Positions 13,851-22,700 of a DNA stretch of 64,000 nt are shown here, piece by piece (within the stretch, counting starts at the first letter, position 1; each line of letters starts with the position of its first letter). Origin of the DNA: Methylobacterium dankookense (GTDB lineage Bacteria; Pseudomonadota; Alphaproteobacteria; Rhizobiales; Beijerinckiaceae). Made by a program: the position numbers and the translations under genes. The DNA lies in contig NZ_CABFVH010000003.1 of NCBI RefSeq assembly GCF_902141855.1, positions 62,001-126,000 on the forward strand, read 5' to 3'. Under the pieces are notes generated by a model. It did no database searches. It was not told where the DNA came from and was given only the letters and a program-made list of their open reading frames with translations.

Positions 13851-15248
13851 ATGCGGCACGAACTGCGCGGACATGCCCCGCCGCGGGAACCGGAGCCGTT
13901 CATCGGCATTCCCAGCGGCTCCCTGGAAGGCGACCTCGTCAGCGCGCTGATGCGCCGCCACGAGGTCGCGGCGGAGCGCCTGATCGGGTGGCTGCGCGTG
14001 GCGATCGGGGGCTGCATCTTCCTGTCGGTGATCGTGGCGAGCGCCGTGCTGAGCGAGCTGACGGACGCGTCCCTCGATGCGTTCGAGCGCAATGCCTGGA
14101 TCGCCTCGCTCGGCTTCCTCGCCATCGGCGCCGTCAGCATCGTCCTCGCCGTGCCGCAGCGCTGGCACCACGCCTTCGCCTACCTGTTCATGGCCCTCGA
14201 TGTCGGGCTCGTGCTCGGCATCGCCTGCCTCGCCGTCGGCGGACGCGATCTGCCCGGCAACGCGCTGCCCTCCGCGCCCATCGTCTGGGCGGCGCCGCTG
14301 GTCCTGGCGGTCGGGGCGCTCCGCTACGACGTCAAGGTGCAGCTCTGCGCGATCGCGCTCCTGGCGCTCGGCTTCATCGCCATCGCGGTCGGGCTGGAGC
14401 ACAAGCTCGTCATGGAGCCGGGGGCTGCGACCATGCCGGCCTGGCCGCAGCTCTTCTCGATGCCGGTCAACGTGATGCGGTTCGCGCTGATCCTCATGGC
14501 GGGCGGGGCGACGGCGTTCGGCATCGTGCGCTCGCGCCGGCTCCTAGCCTCCGCGGTCAAGGACGCCGTCGGGCGCGCCAGCCTGTCGCGCTTCCTGCCC
14601 GCCGAGATCGCGCCCCGGCTCGCGGCCGGCGACGTCGACCTCCGCCGGGGACGCCGCCAGCGGGCGGTCATCGTCTTCGTCGACATCCGCGACTCGACCG
14701 GCATGGCCGAGGGCATGGACCCGGAGCGCCTGTCGCAGTTCTTCACCGCCTTCCGGACCCGCATCCTGGGCTGCGTGCGCCGGCACCACGGCGTGGTCGA
14801 CAAGTTCATCGGCGACGGGGCCCTGATCCTGTTCGGCGTGCCGGACGAGGACAGCGACGATACGGGCCGCGCCCTGACCTTCGCGCATGACCTCGTCGGC
14901 ATCGTCGAAGCGTGGAACGCGACGCAGGAGCACCCGCATCCCATCCGGATCGGGATCGGGATCCATGTCGGCGAGGTGTTCTGCGGCATCATCGGCGACG
15001 AGGAGCGCATGGAGTTCACGGTCCTGGGCGATGCCGTGAACGTCGCCTCGCGGCTCGAGCAGGCGACCAAGCGCTACGGCGAGGTGGTCCTCGCCTCCGG
15101 AGCCGTCGTCGAGGGCTCGTCCGAGCGCGAGGCGTGGCGCGAGATCGGGCGGGAGCCCCTCGCCGGCCGCAAGGAGCCGGTCACGATCTACGCGCCCGCG
15201 GCGTCGCCGGCCCGCCAGGGCACCGAGCTCGCGCATCTGGGCTCCTGA
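13851..15248 (+). CDS. Membrane-bound class III adenylate/guanylate cyclase
   Basis: A 465-residue protein. Residues 45-245 contain six predicted membrane helices; residues about 265-450 are a class III cyclase domain that makes cAMP or cGMP from the nucleoside triphosphate. The metal-binding Asp near 278 (FVDIRDSTG), the second Asp near 322 (FIGDGALILFG) and the transition-state Asn/Arg near 398-402 (LGDAVNVASRLEQ) are all present, so it should be active. The membrane part may sense a signal or only anchor the enzyme. A second cyclase is encoded at 22701. Confidence 0.85.
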   Translation: MRHELRGHAPPREPEPFIGIPSGSLEGDLVSALMRRHEVAAERLIGWLRVAIGGCIFLSVIVASAVLSELTDASLDAFERNAWIASLGFLAIGAVSIVLAVPQRWHHAFAYLFMALDVGLVLGIACLAVGGRDLPGNALPSAPIVWAAPLVLAVGALRYDVKVQLCAIALLALGFIAIAVGLEHKLVMEPGAATMPAWPQLFSMPVNVMRFALILMAGGATAFGIVRSRRLLASAVKDAVGRASLSRFLPAEIAPRLAAGDVDLRRGRRQRAVIVFVDIRDSTGMAEGMDPERLSQFFTAFRTRILGCVRRHHGVVDKFIGDGALILFGVPDEDSDDTGRALTFAHDLVGIVEAWNATQEHPHPIRIGIGIHVGEVFCGIIGDEERMEFTVLGDAVNVASRLEQATKRYGEVVLASGAVVEGSSEREAWREIGREPLAGRKEPVTIYAPAASPARQGTELAHLGS

Positions 15249-15255
15249 GGGCCCT

Positions 15256-15292
15256 GATCCGCCGAGGGGATGCCGGCTCGGCGAAGCGCGCG
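15256..15292 (+). repeat. Degenerate half copy of the two-hairpin repeat
   Basis: CGCCGA and TCGGCG pair across a 12-nt loop containing GGATGCCGG, followed by AGCGCGCGC, matching hairpin 1 of the repeat at 50991. Hairpin 2 is missing. It lies between two convergent genes and could act as a bidirectional terminator. Confidence 0.45.
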
Positions 15293-15871
15293 CTACCGGC
15301 CCAGCGTGTAGAACTCGTCGTTCGGCCGCATGCGCGTCACGTTCGCCATGCGGTTCGACAGGGCGAAGAAGGCCGCGATCGCGGCGATGTCCCAGACGTC
15401 GTCCTCGCCGAAGCCGTGGACCACGAGGTCGGCGAAATCCGCCTCGTCGACGGTGTGGGCCTCGGACGCCACCTTGACGGCGAAGTCGAGCATCGAGCGC
15501 TGCCGATGCGTGATGTCGGCCTTGCGGTAGTTGATCGCGACCTGATCGGCGATCAGCGGGTTCTTGGCGCGGATGCGCAGGATCGCCCCATGGGCGACGA
15601 CGCAGTAGTGGCACTGGTTCATGCTGCTCGTCGCGACGACGATCATCTCGCGCTCGGCCTTGGTCAGGCCGCCCTCCTTGTCCATGAGCGCGTCGTGATA
15701 GGCCATGAAGGCGCGGAACTCGTCCGGACGATGGGCGAGGACCAGGAACACGTTCGGGATGAAGCCCGTCTTCTCCTGCACGCGGATCAGGCGGTCGCGG
15801 ATGTCCTCGGGCATGTCGTCGAGGGCCGGGACGGGAAATCGGCTGATCGGAGCCTGCGCGGATTGGGCCAT
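15293..15871 (-). CDS. AhpD-like peroxidase-related protein
   Basis: A 192-residue protein of the alkylhydroperoxidase AhpD/carboxymuconolactone decarboxylase fold. The redox motif is NQCHYCVVAHG (Cys87, Cys90, His94), and the length and opening (PALDDMPEDIRDRLIRVQEK) fit the uncharacterised peroxidase-related subgroup. Such proteins reduce peroxides with a thiol partner; the natural partner is not visible. The start at 15871 is 96 nt downstream of the anti-sigma stop, so it may belong to the same regulon as the ECF operon upstream. Confidence 0.8.
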   Translation of the reverse strand: MAQSAQAPISRFPVPALDDMPEDIRDRLIRVQEKTGFIPNVFLVLAHRPDEFRAFMAYHDALMDKEGGLTKAEREMIVVATSSMNQCHYCVVAHGAILRIRAKNPLIADQVAINYRKADITHRQRSMLDFAVKVASEAHTVDEADFADLVVHGFGEDDVWDIAAIAAFFALSNRMANVTRMRPNDEFYTLGR

Positions 15872-15966
15872 GGCGTTGGTCCTCCTTGACTAGGAGCCTG
15901 TTCGGACGGGACCGCCGGTCTCGGAGGGGGCCCTTACGGGATACCTAGCACGGCCCCGGTCCCGGC

Positions 15967-16761
15967 TCAGCGCGGCGCGCGCTCGGCGAAATCGTCCTGG
16001 AATTCCTTCAGCTCGACCGCGTTGAGATCCGACACCGCCCAGAAGGTGAGCCCGGCCTGCTGCCAGCCGAGGATGTTGTAGCCGTCCATCGCGCCGGACC
16101 GCGGGATGCGCCCGTCCGAGGGCCAGGAGAAGAGATTGATGACGTGCTTGTGCCGCCTGTAGATCAGCGCGGCCACGACGCGGTCGCCGATATAGTCGAG
16201 CCGGCCGCCGACCAGCGGGAAGCCGCGGTCGCTGAGGTCGACCACCGGCGGCGCAAAGTCGATCTTGCCGGAGAACCACGGCTTGACCGTATGCTGGTCC
16301 GAGGTCTGGACGTCGGTCAGGTGGTTCGCCAGGAGCGAGCGGACATGGCCGGCGACGAGCTGCTTCGACAGGTCGGTCGTCTCCTCCGGCCGCGTCACCA
16401 GCACGGCGAGGGCGAGGCTCGCCGCGAGCGCGACGCCGCCGGGCAGCACAGCCCAGCTCCGCGCCGCATCGCGCAGGCGCGCCATCCAGCCGGGGCCGGG
16501 AGCCCGTCCCGCGCCGGCGGCCTGCTCCTCCCGCGCCAGTGCGTCGCGGATCCGCATGCGCAGGGCATCGGGCGCGCGCCAGGCGACGCCGTCGGCGAGC
16601 AGGGCCCGGATCTCGACCAGATGGCCGAGCTCGGCCCGGCAGGCGGCGCACTCCGCCACATGGGCCTCGCAGCGCAGGGCGTTCGCGGCGTCGAGCTCGC
16701 CGTCGAAGAGGGCGTGCAGCAGCGCGTTCTCGGCGCAGGGGGTGTCGTGGCCGGTCGTCAT
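15967..16761 (-). CDS. Zinc-type (ZAS) membrane anti-sigma factor
   Basis: A 264-residue protein. The N-terminal domain has a zinc-binding anti-sigma motif HVAECAAC (His34, Cys38, Cys41). One membrane helix lies at about residues 108-125 (LPGGVALAASLALAVLV), and the C-terminal half is a periplasmic domain with FSGKIDFAPPVVDLSDRGFP-type repeats seen in RsiW-like regulators. Its start overlaps the end of the sigma gene (ATGA), so they are co-translated. Redox or metal stress on the Cys pair could release the sigma factor; this is inference from the motif. Confidence 0.85.
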   Translation of the reverse strand: MTTGHDTPCAENALLHALFDGELDAANALRCEAHVAECAACRAELGHLVEIRALLADGVAWRAPDALRMRIRDALAREEQAAGAGRAPGPGWMARLRDAARSWAVLPGGVALAASLALAVLVTRPEETTDLSKQLVAGHVRSLLANHLTDVQTSDQHTVKPWFSGKIDFAPPVVDLSDRGFPLVGGRLDYIGDRVVAALIYRRHKHVINLFSWPSDGRIPRSGAMDGYNILGWQQAGLTFWAVSDLNAVELKEFQDDFAERAPR

Positions 16762-17519
16762 GGCCGCGCCTCGCCGCTCCGGCCGTGCCAGGCCTCGCCG
16801 AGCATCTGGCGGGCCCGGGCCAGCCGCGACATCACCGTGCCGATCGGCGTCGCGGTGATGTCGGCGATCTGCTTGTAGGAGAGGTCGTCGAACTCACGCA
16901 GGATCAGCACCTCGCGGAAGGCCTCGGGCAGGGCCTCGATCAGCCGGCGGACGAGGCTCGCCTCGCTGTCGCGCAGCACGGCCGTCTCCGGGGTGTCCTG
17001 GTCGGGATCCCACGCCTCGTTCTCCTCGCGCTCGCCATCCGCGTCCCCGCGCGCGGGCGACCCGCCGAGCGGCTCGCAGAGGGCGCGCGTCCGGCTCCGC
17101 TCGCTCGCCCAGCTCCGCACGCAGTTGCGCACGATGGCGAGGAGCCAGGCCCGGGCATCGCCGCCGCGGAACCCGGCGAAGGCCCGGTGCGCGCGCAGGA
17201 ACGCGTCCTGCACGATGTCGTCGGCGGCGTCCGCGTCGCGGGTCATGAAGCGGGCGAGGTTGTAGGCGGCATCGAGATGCGGGAGCATGATCTCCTGGAA
17301 CGATCGGCTCCCCGAGAGCGGATGCGGCGCGGATCCGGCCGGAGCGCGCTCGGCCCGCGGCAGCGCGCCGACGGCCTCGGCGCGGTCCGCGGCCGACATG
17401 GCGAGCACGCTGCCCGACCGCGCCGCGAGCCGGGCGGCGGCTTTCCCGAGCCAGGCACGGAGATCCACGGCCTGCCATCGCTGCCGGGACGGGGCGGGCA
17501 GCATCAGTGCGTGCGCCAT
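16758..17519 (-). CDS. ECF-subfamily RNA polymerase sigma factor
   Basis: A protein of up to 253 residues. Region 2 (about 75-145, LPHLDAAYNLARFMTRDADA, then ARAWLLAIVRNCVRSW) and region 4 (about 195-245, AFREVLILREFDDLSYKQIA, then GTVMSRLARARQML) are clear. A variable acidic linker separates them. The start is uncertain: the ATG at 17519 (AGGAG about 12 nt upstream) gives an unusual N-terminal extension of about 70 residues, while ECF proteins often begin just before the LPHLDAAY segment (ATG at 17289). It forms an operon with the cupredoxin and phosphoesterase genes upstream and its anti-sigma gene downstream. Confidence 0.88.
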   Translation of the reverse strand: MAHALMLPAPSRQRWQAVDLRAWLGKAAARLAARSGSVLAMSAADRAEAVGALPRAERAPAGSAPHPLSGSRSFQEIMLPHLDAAYNLARFMTRDADAADDIVQDAFLRAHRAFAGFRGGDARAWLLAIVRNCVRSWASERSRTRALCEPLGGSPARGDADGEREENEAWDPDQDTPETAVLRDSEASLVRRLIEALPEAFREVLILREFDDLSYKQIADITATPIGTVMSRLARARQMLGEAWHGRSGEARP

Positions 17520-17569
17520 CACGGGACCGCTCCTGTGCTCACGGACGGCGTCCACGGAGCCCGGCCGCC

Positions 17570-17953
17570 TCAGCCCGCCGGGTCCTTCACCACGACCTTG
17601 CCGGTCATGTGCGGGTGCAGCGAGCAGAAGTAAGGATACTCCCCCGGCGCATCGAAGGTGAAGGTGTAGCGATCGTCCGTATCGAGGGTCTTCGAGCGGA
17701 AGATCCTGGATTGCGAGACCACGGTGTGCGGGATGTCGTCGCCGTTGATCCAGGTCACCGTCGTGCCCGGCGCCACGGTCACCGTCTCGGGGCCGAAGGT
17801 GAAGTTGTCGATGCGGATGACGACGGGCTTGCCGGCATCGGCCGGCTCGGCGGCCGGCGCCTCCATCGGCGCGAGCGCGAGGATCTGCGCGGTGACGGCG
17901 ACCGCGAACCGGCAGCGGCCGCGACGACGGGGCGAGGGAGAGGACGCGTCCAT
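17570..17953 (-). CDS. Cupredoxin (blue copper) domain protein
   Basis: A 127-residue periplasmic protein with a basic signal peptide (about 1-35). The type 1 copper ligands are all visible: His76 in DIPHTVV, Cys110, His113 and Met116 in YFCSLHPHM. The fold and length match the plastocyanin/amicyanin group that transfers electrons or carries copper in the periplasm. It lies 33 nt after the phosphoesterase gene and 50 nt before the sigma factor, so it is likely co-transcribed. A role in metal or redox stress is inferred from this context. Confidence 0.85.
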   Translation of the reverse strand: MDASSPSPRRRGRCRFAVAVTAQILALAPMEAPAAEPADAGKPVVIRIDNFTFGPETVTVAPGTTVTWINGDDIPHTVVSQSRIFRSKTLDTDDRYTFTFDAPGEYPYFCSLHPHMTGKVVVKDPAG

Positions 17954-17986
17954 GGCGGATTCCTGATCTGGCGGGATGGGGCGGGC

Positions 17987-18940
17987 TCAGCCGGCGAGCG
18001 GCGTGTCGATGATCGCGAGCGGCTCGCTGCCGCGCACGAGCGTGACGCTGGCGATGCCGAGATGCCGGCGCAGCTCGCCGGCCGGCACCTTCATCGGCCC
18101 CGGCGAGGGGGCGCTGCCGGGCGCGGGCTGGGGGAAGGCCGTGGAGCGCGCCGTGTGAAAGGCCACGTTGCCCTCGACCTTCTGGATGATCTGGTGGATG
18201 TGCCCGTTCAGCACCGTCACCGAGCCGAAGCGCCTGAGCAGCGCGAGGGCCCTCGCCCCGTCCTGCGTGCCCCAGCCCCATTCGGGATAGACCGTCCAGA
18301 GCGGGATGTGGGCGAACACGACCACGGGCGTGCTCGACGCGAGCCCCGCCACGTCCGCCTCCAGCCAGTCGAGCTGCTCGGCCCCGAGATTGCCGAGGCC
18401 GCCGGCCTTCAGGTCGACGACGTTGACGAGGCCGATGAAATGGATGCCGCCCTGGTCGAAGCTGTACCAGCCGGCGCCGCGCGAGCCCTTGCCGTAGCGG
18501 GCGAGGTAGGCGCGGCCCTGCTCGTCGTCGAGCAGGTCGTGCTCGCCCGGCACGAAGAACAGGGGCAGGCCGGTTTCGCGCAGGATCTGGTCGGCATCGT
18601 CGAACTCCCCGTCCTTGGAGAGATGGCTGATGTCGCCGGTATGGATGATGAAGGCCGGCTTCTGCGGCAGCGCGCGGATCCGCTCGACGGCCTCGCGCAG
18701 CGTGCCGAGGGCATCGGGATTGGCCGGCTTGCTGAAGCCGACATGGCTGTCGCTGATCTGGAGGAAGCTGAAGGGCGCCGGCGCGGCCTCGGCTGCCAGG
18801 GCCCGCTCCAGCCCGACCGCGCGCGGTAGCCCGCCGCCGAGGGTCCAGAGGAGGCCCGTGCCCGCCCAGGCCATGCATTCGAGGGCGCCGCGGCGGCTCG
18901 GCCGCGACGGGTCCCCGTCCGAATCCGTGGGGTCGTGCAT
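17987..18940 (-). CDS. Secreted calcineurin-like phosphoesterase
   Basis: A 317-residue protein starting at the ATG at 18940. The N-terminus has a twin-arginine-like signal (RPSRRGALECMAWAGTG). The metallophosphoesterase motifs follow in order: DSHVG, GDISH, GEHD, a lone HIP and GHIHQ. The third motif is GEHD where most family members have GNHD; Asn is normally a metal ligand, so activity or metal use may differ. It is the first gene of the operon phosphoesterase, cupredoxin, ECF sigma, anti-sigma. Substrate unknown. Confidence 0.8.
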   Translation of the reverse strand: MHDPTDSDGDPSRPSRRGALECMAWAGTGLLWTLGGGLPRAVGLERALAAEAAPAPFSFLQISDSHVGFSKPANPDALGTLREAVERIRALPQKPAFIIHTGDISHLSKDGEFDDADQILRETGLPLFFVPGEHDLLDDEQGRAYLARYGKGSRGAGWYSFDQGGIHFIGLVNVVDLKAGGLGNLGAEQLDWLEADVAGLASSTPVVVFAHIPLWTVYPEWGWGTQDGARALALLRRFGSVTVLNGHIHQIIQKVEGNVAFHTARSTAFPQPAPGSAPSPGPMKVPAGELRRHLGIASVTLVRGSEPLAIIDTPLAG

Positions 18941-19238
18941 GATCCGGCTCCGTATCGAGACGGGACGTCGGCGTCCCTGCGGGTCCAGATCGGCGAAGGG
19001 TCCCGGATATTCCCGGGAGCCGACGATATTTCTCGCGATTGCCCGAAATTCCGGTCTCCGGGAATAAAGCGGCCCGCCCCGAAGTCTGGATGGCACGAGA
19101 GGCCGGAAAGGCCCTCGCACAGGACCAGCAGAGCCGGGATCTCGAACAGTATTCCCACCCGCAGGGACGCCGATCCGGCACGCCGGACAGGCGCTCCCGC
19201 GGGGCAGGCCCCTGCTGGCCGCCACCCAGGAGAGCGCC

Positions 19239-19547
19239 ATGACGATCCATCACCTCGCCCGGCCCGCCGGCCTGCCGTTCCGGACGGCGGCCGTCCTCGT
19301 CTTCCTGCTGGCCGGCGCGTCGGCGGCCGCGGCCGGCCCGCGGCACGCGCCGCGCAGGGCGGTTCCGACGACCTACGACGCCGTCGGCGCGCTTGACCGG
19401 GATCGGACCGGGAGTATCAACGCCGGGCGGAATCCCGTCGCCCCGCCGCACGCGCTGAGGAGCAGCACCCTCGGCAATGCGGAGTTTCCGGAGCGCGATC
19501 CCATCGCGCAGAATCTCGGCAACACGGCGGGCGGCGGCCTGAACTGA
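19239..19547 (+). CDS. Small secreted protein with C-terminal LGNTAGG motif
   Basis: A 102-residue protein with GGAGAGCGCC before the ATG and a signal peptide at about 1-32 (ending SAAAAG). The mature part is Pro/Arg-rich and ends ERDPIAQNLGNTAGGGLN. The 46973-47266 product is also small and secreted and ends in QQLGNTTGGPRY, so the two probably share a terminal motif. Function unknown. It starts opposite the phosphoesterase operon across a 298-bp divergent gap that carries two ATTCC-CCGGGA-type motifs near 19010-19065. Confidence 0.55.
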   Translation: MTIHHLARPAGLPFRTAAVLVFLLAGASAAAAGPRHAPRRAVPTTYDAVGALDRDRTGSINAGRNPVAPPHALRSSTLGNAEFPERDPIAQNLGNTAGGGLN

Positions 19548-19651
19548 GATGGGCGCCGCCCGACCGGCAAGCCCGCGCGGCGTTCGAGCCGGGCAAAGGC
19601 CGCACGGGGTGCGGGTCCGCGACGGCGGGCCCGGTCCGGTGGATGTGAGCC

Positions 19652-20635
19652 ATGAGGCGTCGACATCTCCTCGCAGCCGCGGCCGGCGCGCTCCTCGCGC
19701 CCCGGACCGGCCGCGCGCAGCAGGCGCGTCGGCCGGTGGTCGGCTTCCTGTCGATCTCCTCGGCGGCGGCCGTCGGGCCGTCGCTGCTGCCGGCCTTCCA
19801 TCGCGGCCTCGGGGAGGCCGGCTACGGCGAGGGGCGCAACGTGGAGATCCGCTACGTCTGGGCGGACGGATCCTACGATCGGTTGGCGGCCCTCGCGGGC
19901 GAGCTCGCGCGGCAGAGGGTCGACGTGATCGTGGCGGCGGGCGGCACCATCGCGGCGCTCGCCTCCAAGGCCGCGACGCCCGAGATTCCGATCGTCGGGC
20001 TCGCGGGCGACGATCCGGTCCGGCTCGGACTGGTCCGGAGCATCAACCGGCCGGGCGACAACTTCACCGGCGTCGTCCAGCTCGTGGTCGCCTCGGTGGG
20101 CAAGCGCGTGGAGCTGCTGCGCGAGCTCGTCCCGGACATGTCGGTGGTCGCCTTCCTCGACAACCCGCGCCGGTCCAACGCCTCGAATCAGGTCCGCGAG
20201 ATGCGGGAGGCGGCGCGCGCGCTCGGCCTGGAGGTGGCCCTGATCGAGGCGAGCGACGACGACGCGCTCCGCTCCGCCCTGTCGGCGGCGCGGGCTGGGG
20301 CCGGCGGCCTCGTCATCGCCGGCGATCCGTTCTTCTTCGCCCGCCACGCGCTGATCGTAGCCCTCGCCGCCCAGCACGCGCTGCCGACCGTGTACTTCTT
20401 CAAGGAATTCGTCTCGGCCGGCGGGCTGATCAGCTACGGCTCGAACCTCGCGGACGCGTTCCACCGCATCGGCGTCTATACCGGCGCCATCCTGGCCGGG
20501 GCGAGGCCCGCCGAGCTGCCGATGGCGCAGCAGACCGACAAGCTCGAACTCGCCGTCAATCTCGGGACGGCGCGGACCTTGCGCCTGTCGGTCCCGGTCT
20601 CGATCCTGATCCAGGCCGACACGGTGATCGAGTGA
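19652..20635 (+). CDS. ABC-type substrate-binding protein (ABC_sub_bind family)
   Basis: A 327-residue periplasmic protein with a Tat/Sec-like signal (MRRRHLLAAAAGALLAPRTG) and the two-lobed fold of the TrpX-like ABC_sub_bind family: VVGFLSI, AFHRGLGEAGYGEGRNVEI, and NRPGDNFTGV motifs. Proteins of this type bind amino acids or small aromatics for an ABC importer. No permease or ATPase gene is adjacent, so it is an orphan. It is a clear paralogue of the protein encoded convergently at 21241, sharing the ending ADTVIE. Confidence 0.82.
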   Translation: MRRRHLLAAAAGALLAPRTGRAQQARRPVVGFLSISSAAAVGPSLLPAFHRGLGEAGYGEGRNVEIRYVWADGSYDRLAALAGELARQRVDVIVAAGGTIAALASKAATPEIPIVGLAGDDPVRLGLVRSINRPGDNFTGVVQLVVASVGKRVELLRELVPDMSVVAFLDNPRRSNASNQVREMREAARALGLEVALIEASDDDALRSALSAARAGAGGLVIAGDPFFFARHALIVALAAQHALPTVYFFKEFVSAGGLISYGSNLADAFHRIGVYTGAILAGARPAELPMAQQTDKLELAVNLGTARTLRLSVPVSILIQADTVIE

Positions 20636-20792
20636 GAGGGCGGGCATCGCCCGCAGCCATCACGCACCGACAGATCCAGATAGCGGCAGCGAAAGCGTGG
20701 CCGTATCGGATCGGACGGCGTGCGCTTCAGCACAGTCATCGTCACGCGTCCGGTTTACGCATCCAGTTCGATCGGGGGGATGGGAGGTGATC

Positions 20793-20960
20793 ATGCAGAT
20801 CATCCGTCATCCGCGAGCCGACGACAGCTTCACGGCACTTCTGGCCCTCGCGCTGTCGTTCATCGGTATCCTGCTCTCGTTGGCCGCATTCGAGCGTGTT
20901 TACGAGGCTCAGACACGCGAAATCGAATCGACCATCGACCGTCTTCGATCGGCCTCCTGA
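20793..20960 (+). CDS. Small single-span membrane protein
   Basis: A 55-residue protein with a GGGAGGTGATC ribosome site before the ATG at 20793. One membrane helix (residues 13-33, FTALLALALSFIGILLSLAA) is followed by a charged helix (YEAQTREIESTIDRLRSA). No family is recognised. It lies between the two substrate-binding genes, in clearly lower-GC DNA than its surroundings. Confidence 0.55.
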   Translation: MQIIRHPRADDSFTALLALALSFIGILLSLAAFERVYEAQTREIESTIDRLRSAS

Positions 20961-21088
20961 CCGGTCGAAGCCGTCACGCAACGATGGCGACACCCTCGAG
21001 ACGGGCAACCATCCCGCGCGAGGCGAGAACATCCGGTCTTTCGTCATGGGAGAATCGACGAACGCGACTTCCGAACGCGGAGGCGGGC

Positions 21089-21229
21089 ATGTGGCTGATG
21101 CTTCGATACATGAGGGCGTGGCGGCTGACGCGCAGCGCCTGCCGGGAACTGCGGCGTCTCAGCGACCGCGAATTGGAGGATATCGGCCTCAATCCCTGCG
21201 AGGTGATCTCCCGCAGGATCCGCTCCTGA
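21089..21229 (+). CDS. DUF1127 family small protein
   Basis: A 46-residue protein with GGAGGCGGGC before the ATG at 21089. The C-terminal part, CRELRRLSDRELEDIGLNPC then EVISRRI, is the DUF1127 signature (L-x-x-L-S-D-R-E-L-x-D-I-G). Small arginine-rich members of this family affect RNA turnover and phosphate or carbon metabolism in other alphaproteobacteria; nothing here shows which applies. Confidence 0.8.
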   Translation: MWLMLRYMRAWRLTRSACRELRRLSDRELEDIGLNPCEVISRRIRS

Positions 21230-21240
21230 GGCGCTGACGG

Positions 21241-22218
21241 TCACTCGATCACCGTGTCGGCACTTATCGCGAGCGTCGCGGGCACGTTGACGCCGAGCTT
21301 GGCCGCCGACTGGAGGTTGATGAACAGCTCGACCTTGGTGACGAGTTGGACCGGCAGGTCGCCGGGCTTCTCGCCCGCAAGGATCCGGCCGGTATAGAGG
21401 CCGGCATAGCGGTGCGACTGCTCGAAATCGCCGCCATAGCTCATCAGCCCGCCGGCCGTGGCGAAGTCGCGCGTCTGGGTGATCGCGGGGATGCGATAGC
21501 GCAGCCCCAGGGTCGCGAGCATCTGGCTGCGGGTGGCGAAATAGGGATCCGACGTGAAGACGAGCCCGGCCCAGCGGCGCCGCTGCTCGGGCATGAACGC
21601 CGCCTCGAGCTCCGCCTCGGTGCTGGCCTGGATGATCTGGAGCGTGACGCCGAGGGAATCGGCGGCCTCGTGCAAATTCTTGAGCTGCGAGGCCGCGGTC
21701 GGGCTGGTCGGGTTGACGACGACCGCCATGCGGCCGGCGCCGGGGAGCACCTCGTGCAGGAATTCCAGCCGCTTGCGCGAGACCTCGACGCTCAGGCTCG
21801 ATATGCCCGTGAGGTTGCCGCCGGGACGCGACAGGCTGTCCACCACCCCGAGCGCGACCGGATCGCCGCCCATCTCGAAGACGACCGGGATCGTCGTGGT
21901 GGCGGCCTTCGCCGCGAGCGCCACCGGGGCGCCTCCGGGCGTCGCCAGCACCGAGACCTGCCGGGCGACGAGGTCGGCGGCGAGGGCGGGAAGCCGGTCG
22001 TACGCCCCTTCCGCCCAGCGATAGGCGATGGTGACGTTGCGGTCCTCCTCGTAGCCGGCCTCGGCCAGCCCCTTCCGGAAGGCGATCAGGCGGCTGGCAT
22101 AGGGGCCGGGCGATTCGAGGCCGAGATAGCCGATGACGGGTCTGGCGCCCGGCTGCGCGCGGACCGGGCGCGCCCAGGCCGCCGCGCCGAGCAACAGGAT
22201 GATCTCGCGCCGCCTCAT
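21241..22218 (-). CDS. ABC-type substrate-binding protein (ABC_sub_bind family)
   Basis: A 325-residue periplasmic protein with signal peptide 1-22 (ending VRAQ), paralogous to the 19652 product: RPVIGYLGLESPG, AFRKGLAEAGYEEDRNVTI, SRPGGNLTGI, and the same C-terminal ADTVIE. It converges on the DUF1127 gene with 11 nt between the stops. Again no membrane or ATPase partner is nearby. Ligand unknown. Confidence 0.82.
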   Translation of the reverse strand: MRRREIILLLGAAAWARPVRAQPGARPVIGYLGLESPGPYASRLIAFRKGLAEAGYEEDRNVTIAYRWAEGAYDRLPALAADLVARQVSVLATPGGAPVALAAKAATTTIPVVFEMGGDPVALGVVDSLSRPGGNLTGISSLSVEVSRKRLEFLHEVLPGAGRMAVVVNPTSPTAASQLKNLHEAADSLGVTLQIIQASTEAELEAAFMPEQRRRWAGLVFTSDPYFATRSQMLATLGLRYRIPAITQTRDFATAGGLMSYGGDFEQSHRYAGLYTGRILAGEKPGDLPVQLVTKVELFINLQSAAKLGVNVPATLAISADTVIE

Positions 22219-22700
22219 CTCGCGCAGCCCCTGGGATCCGCATCGTCCGATCGGGATCTCGGCACGGGACAGGAATTCAGGCTCGACGACCGCGCATCAT
22301 CGCGGCGGAGCCCGAATGTCCGGCCCGACGATGATCAGCATAGCGGCGCGCCTCTTCGGAACCAATCCGTCCCGAATCGGAATCCGGCATCGCGCCATGC
22401 CGAGGGCGAAGATGCTTGCGCAGCTGGGACCGATCTGAGGATCTCCCGCCAAGACCTGAGCGTGCGCAATTCTTGAGATCTCGAAAGCCCGTTCTTGTCC
22501 CGCATTCGACGACATCGGACATCGAAGGCCCATGAGCTTGCCCCGGCAGATCCAGCCATGACGCGGGACTTTTCGCATGCCATAGTCCGGCCGACCTCCC
22601 GAAGGGCGTCGAGGCCATCCATGAGGCGGCGCGAGATCCCCTGCCTGCCACGCGGCGCACGGCCCTGCGCCGCAGGCGGCCCGGACCGGCCCGCCCGGCC
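22219..22700. other. 482-bp divergent gap without a gene
   Basis: It separates the substrate-binding gene (start 22218) from the cyclase gene (start 22701). No convincing ORF, strong palindrome or known site was seen. It presumably holds both promoters. Confidence 0.4.

Noticed and set aside
16758-19451. One 897-residue fusion ending in the sigma factor
   Set aside because: The frame stays open by chance through the cupredoxin and phosphoesterase genes, which are intact in other frames; only the last 253 codons encode the sigma factor.
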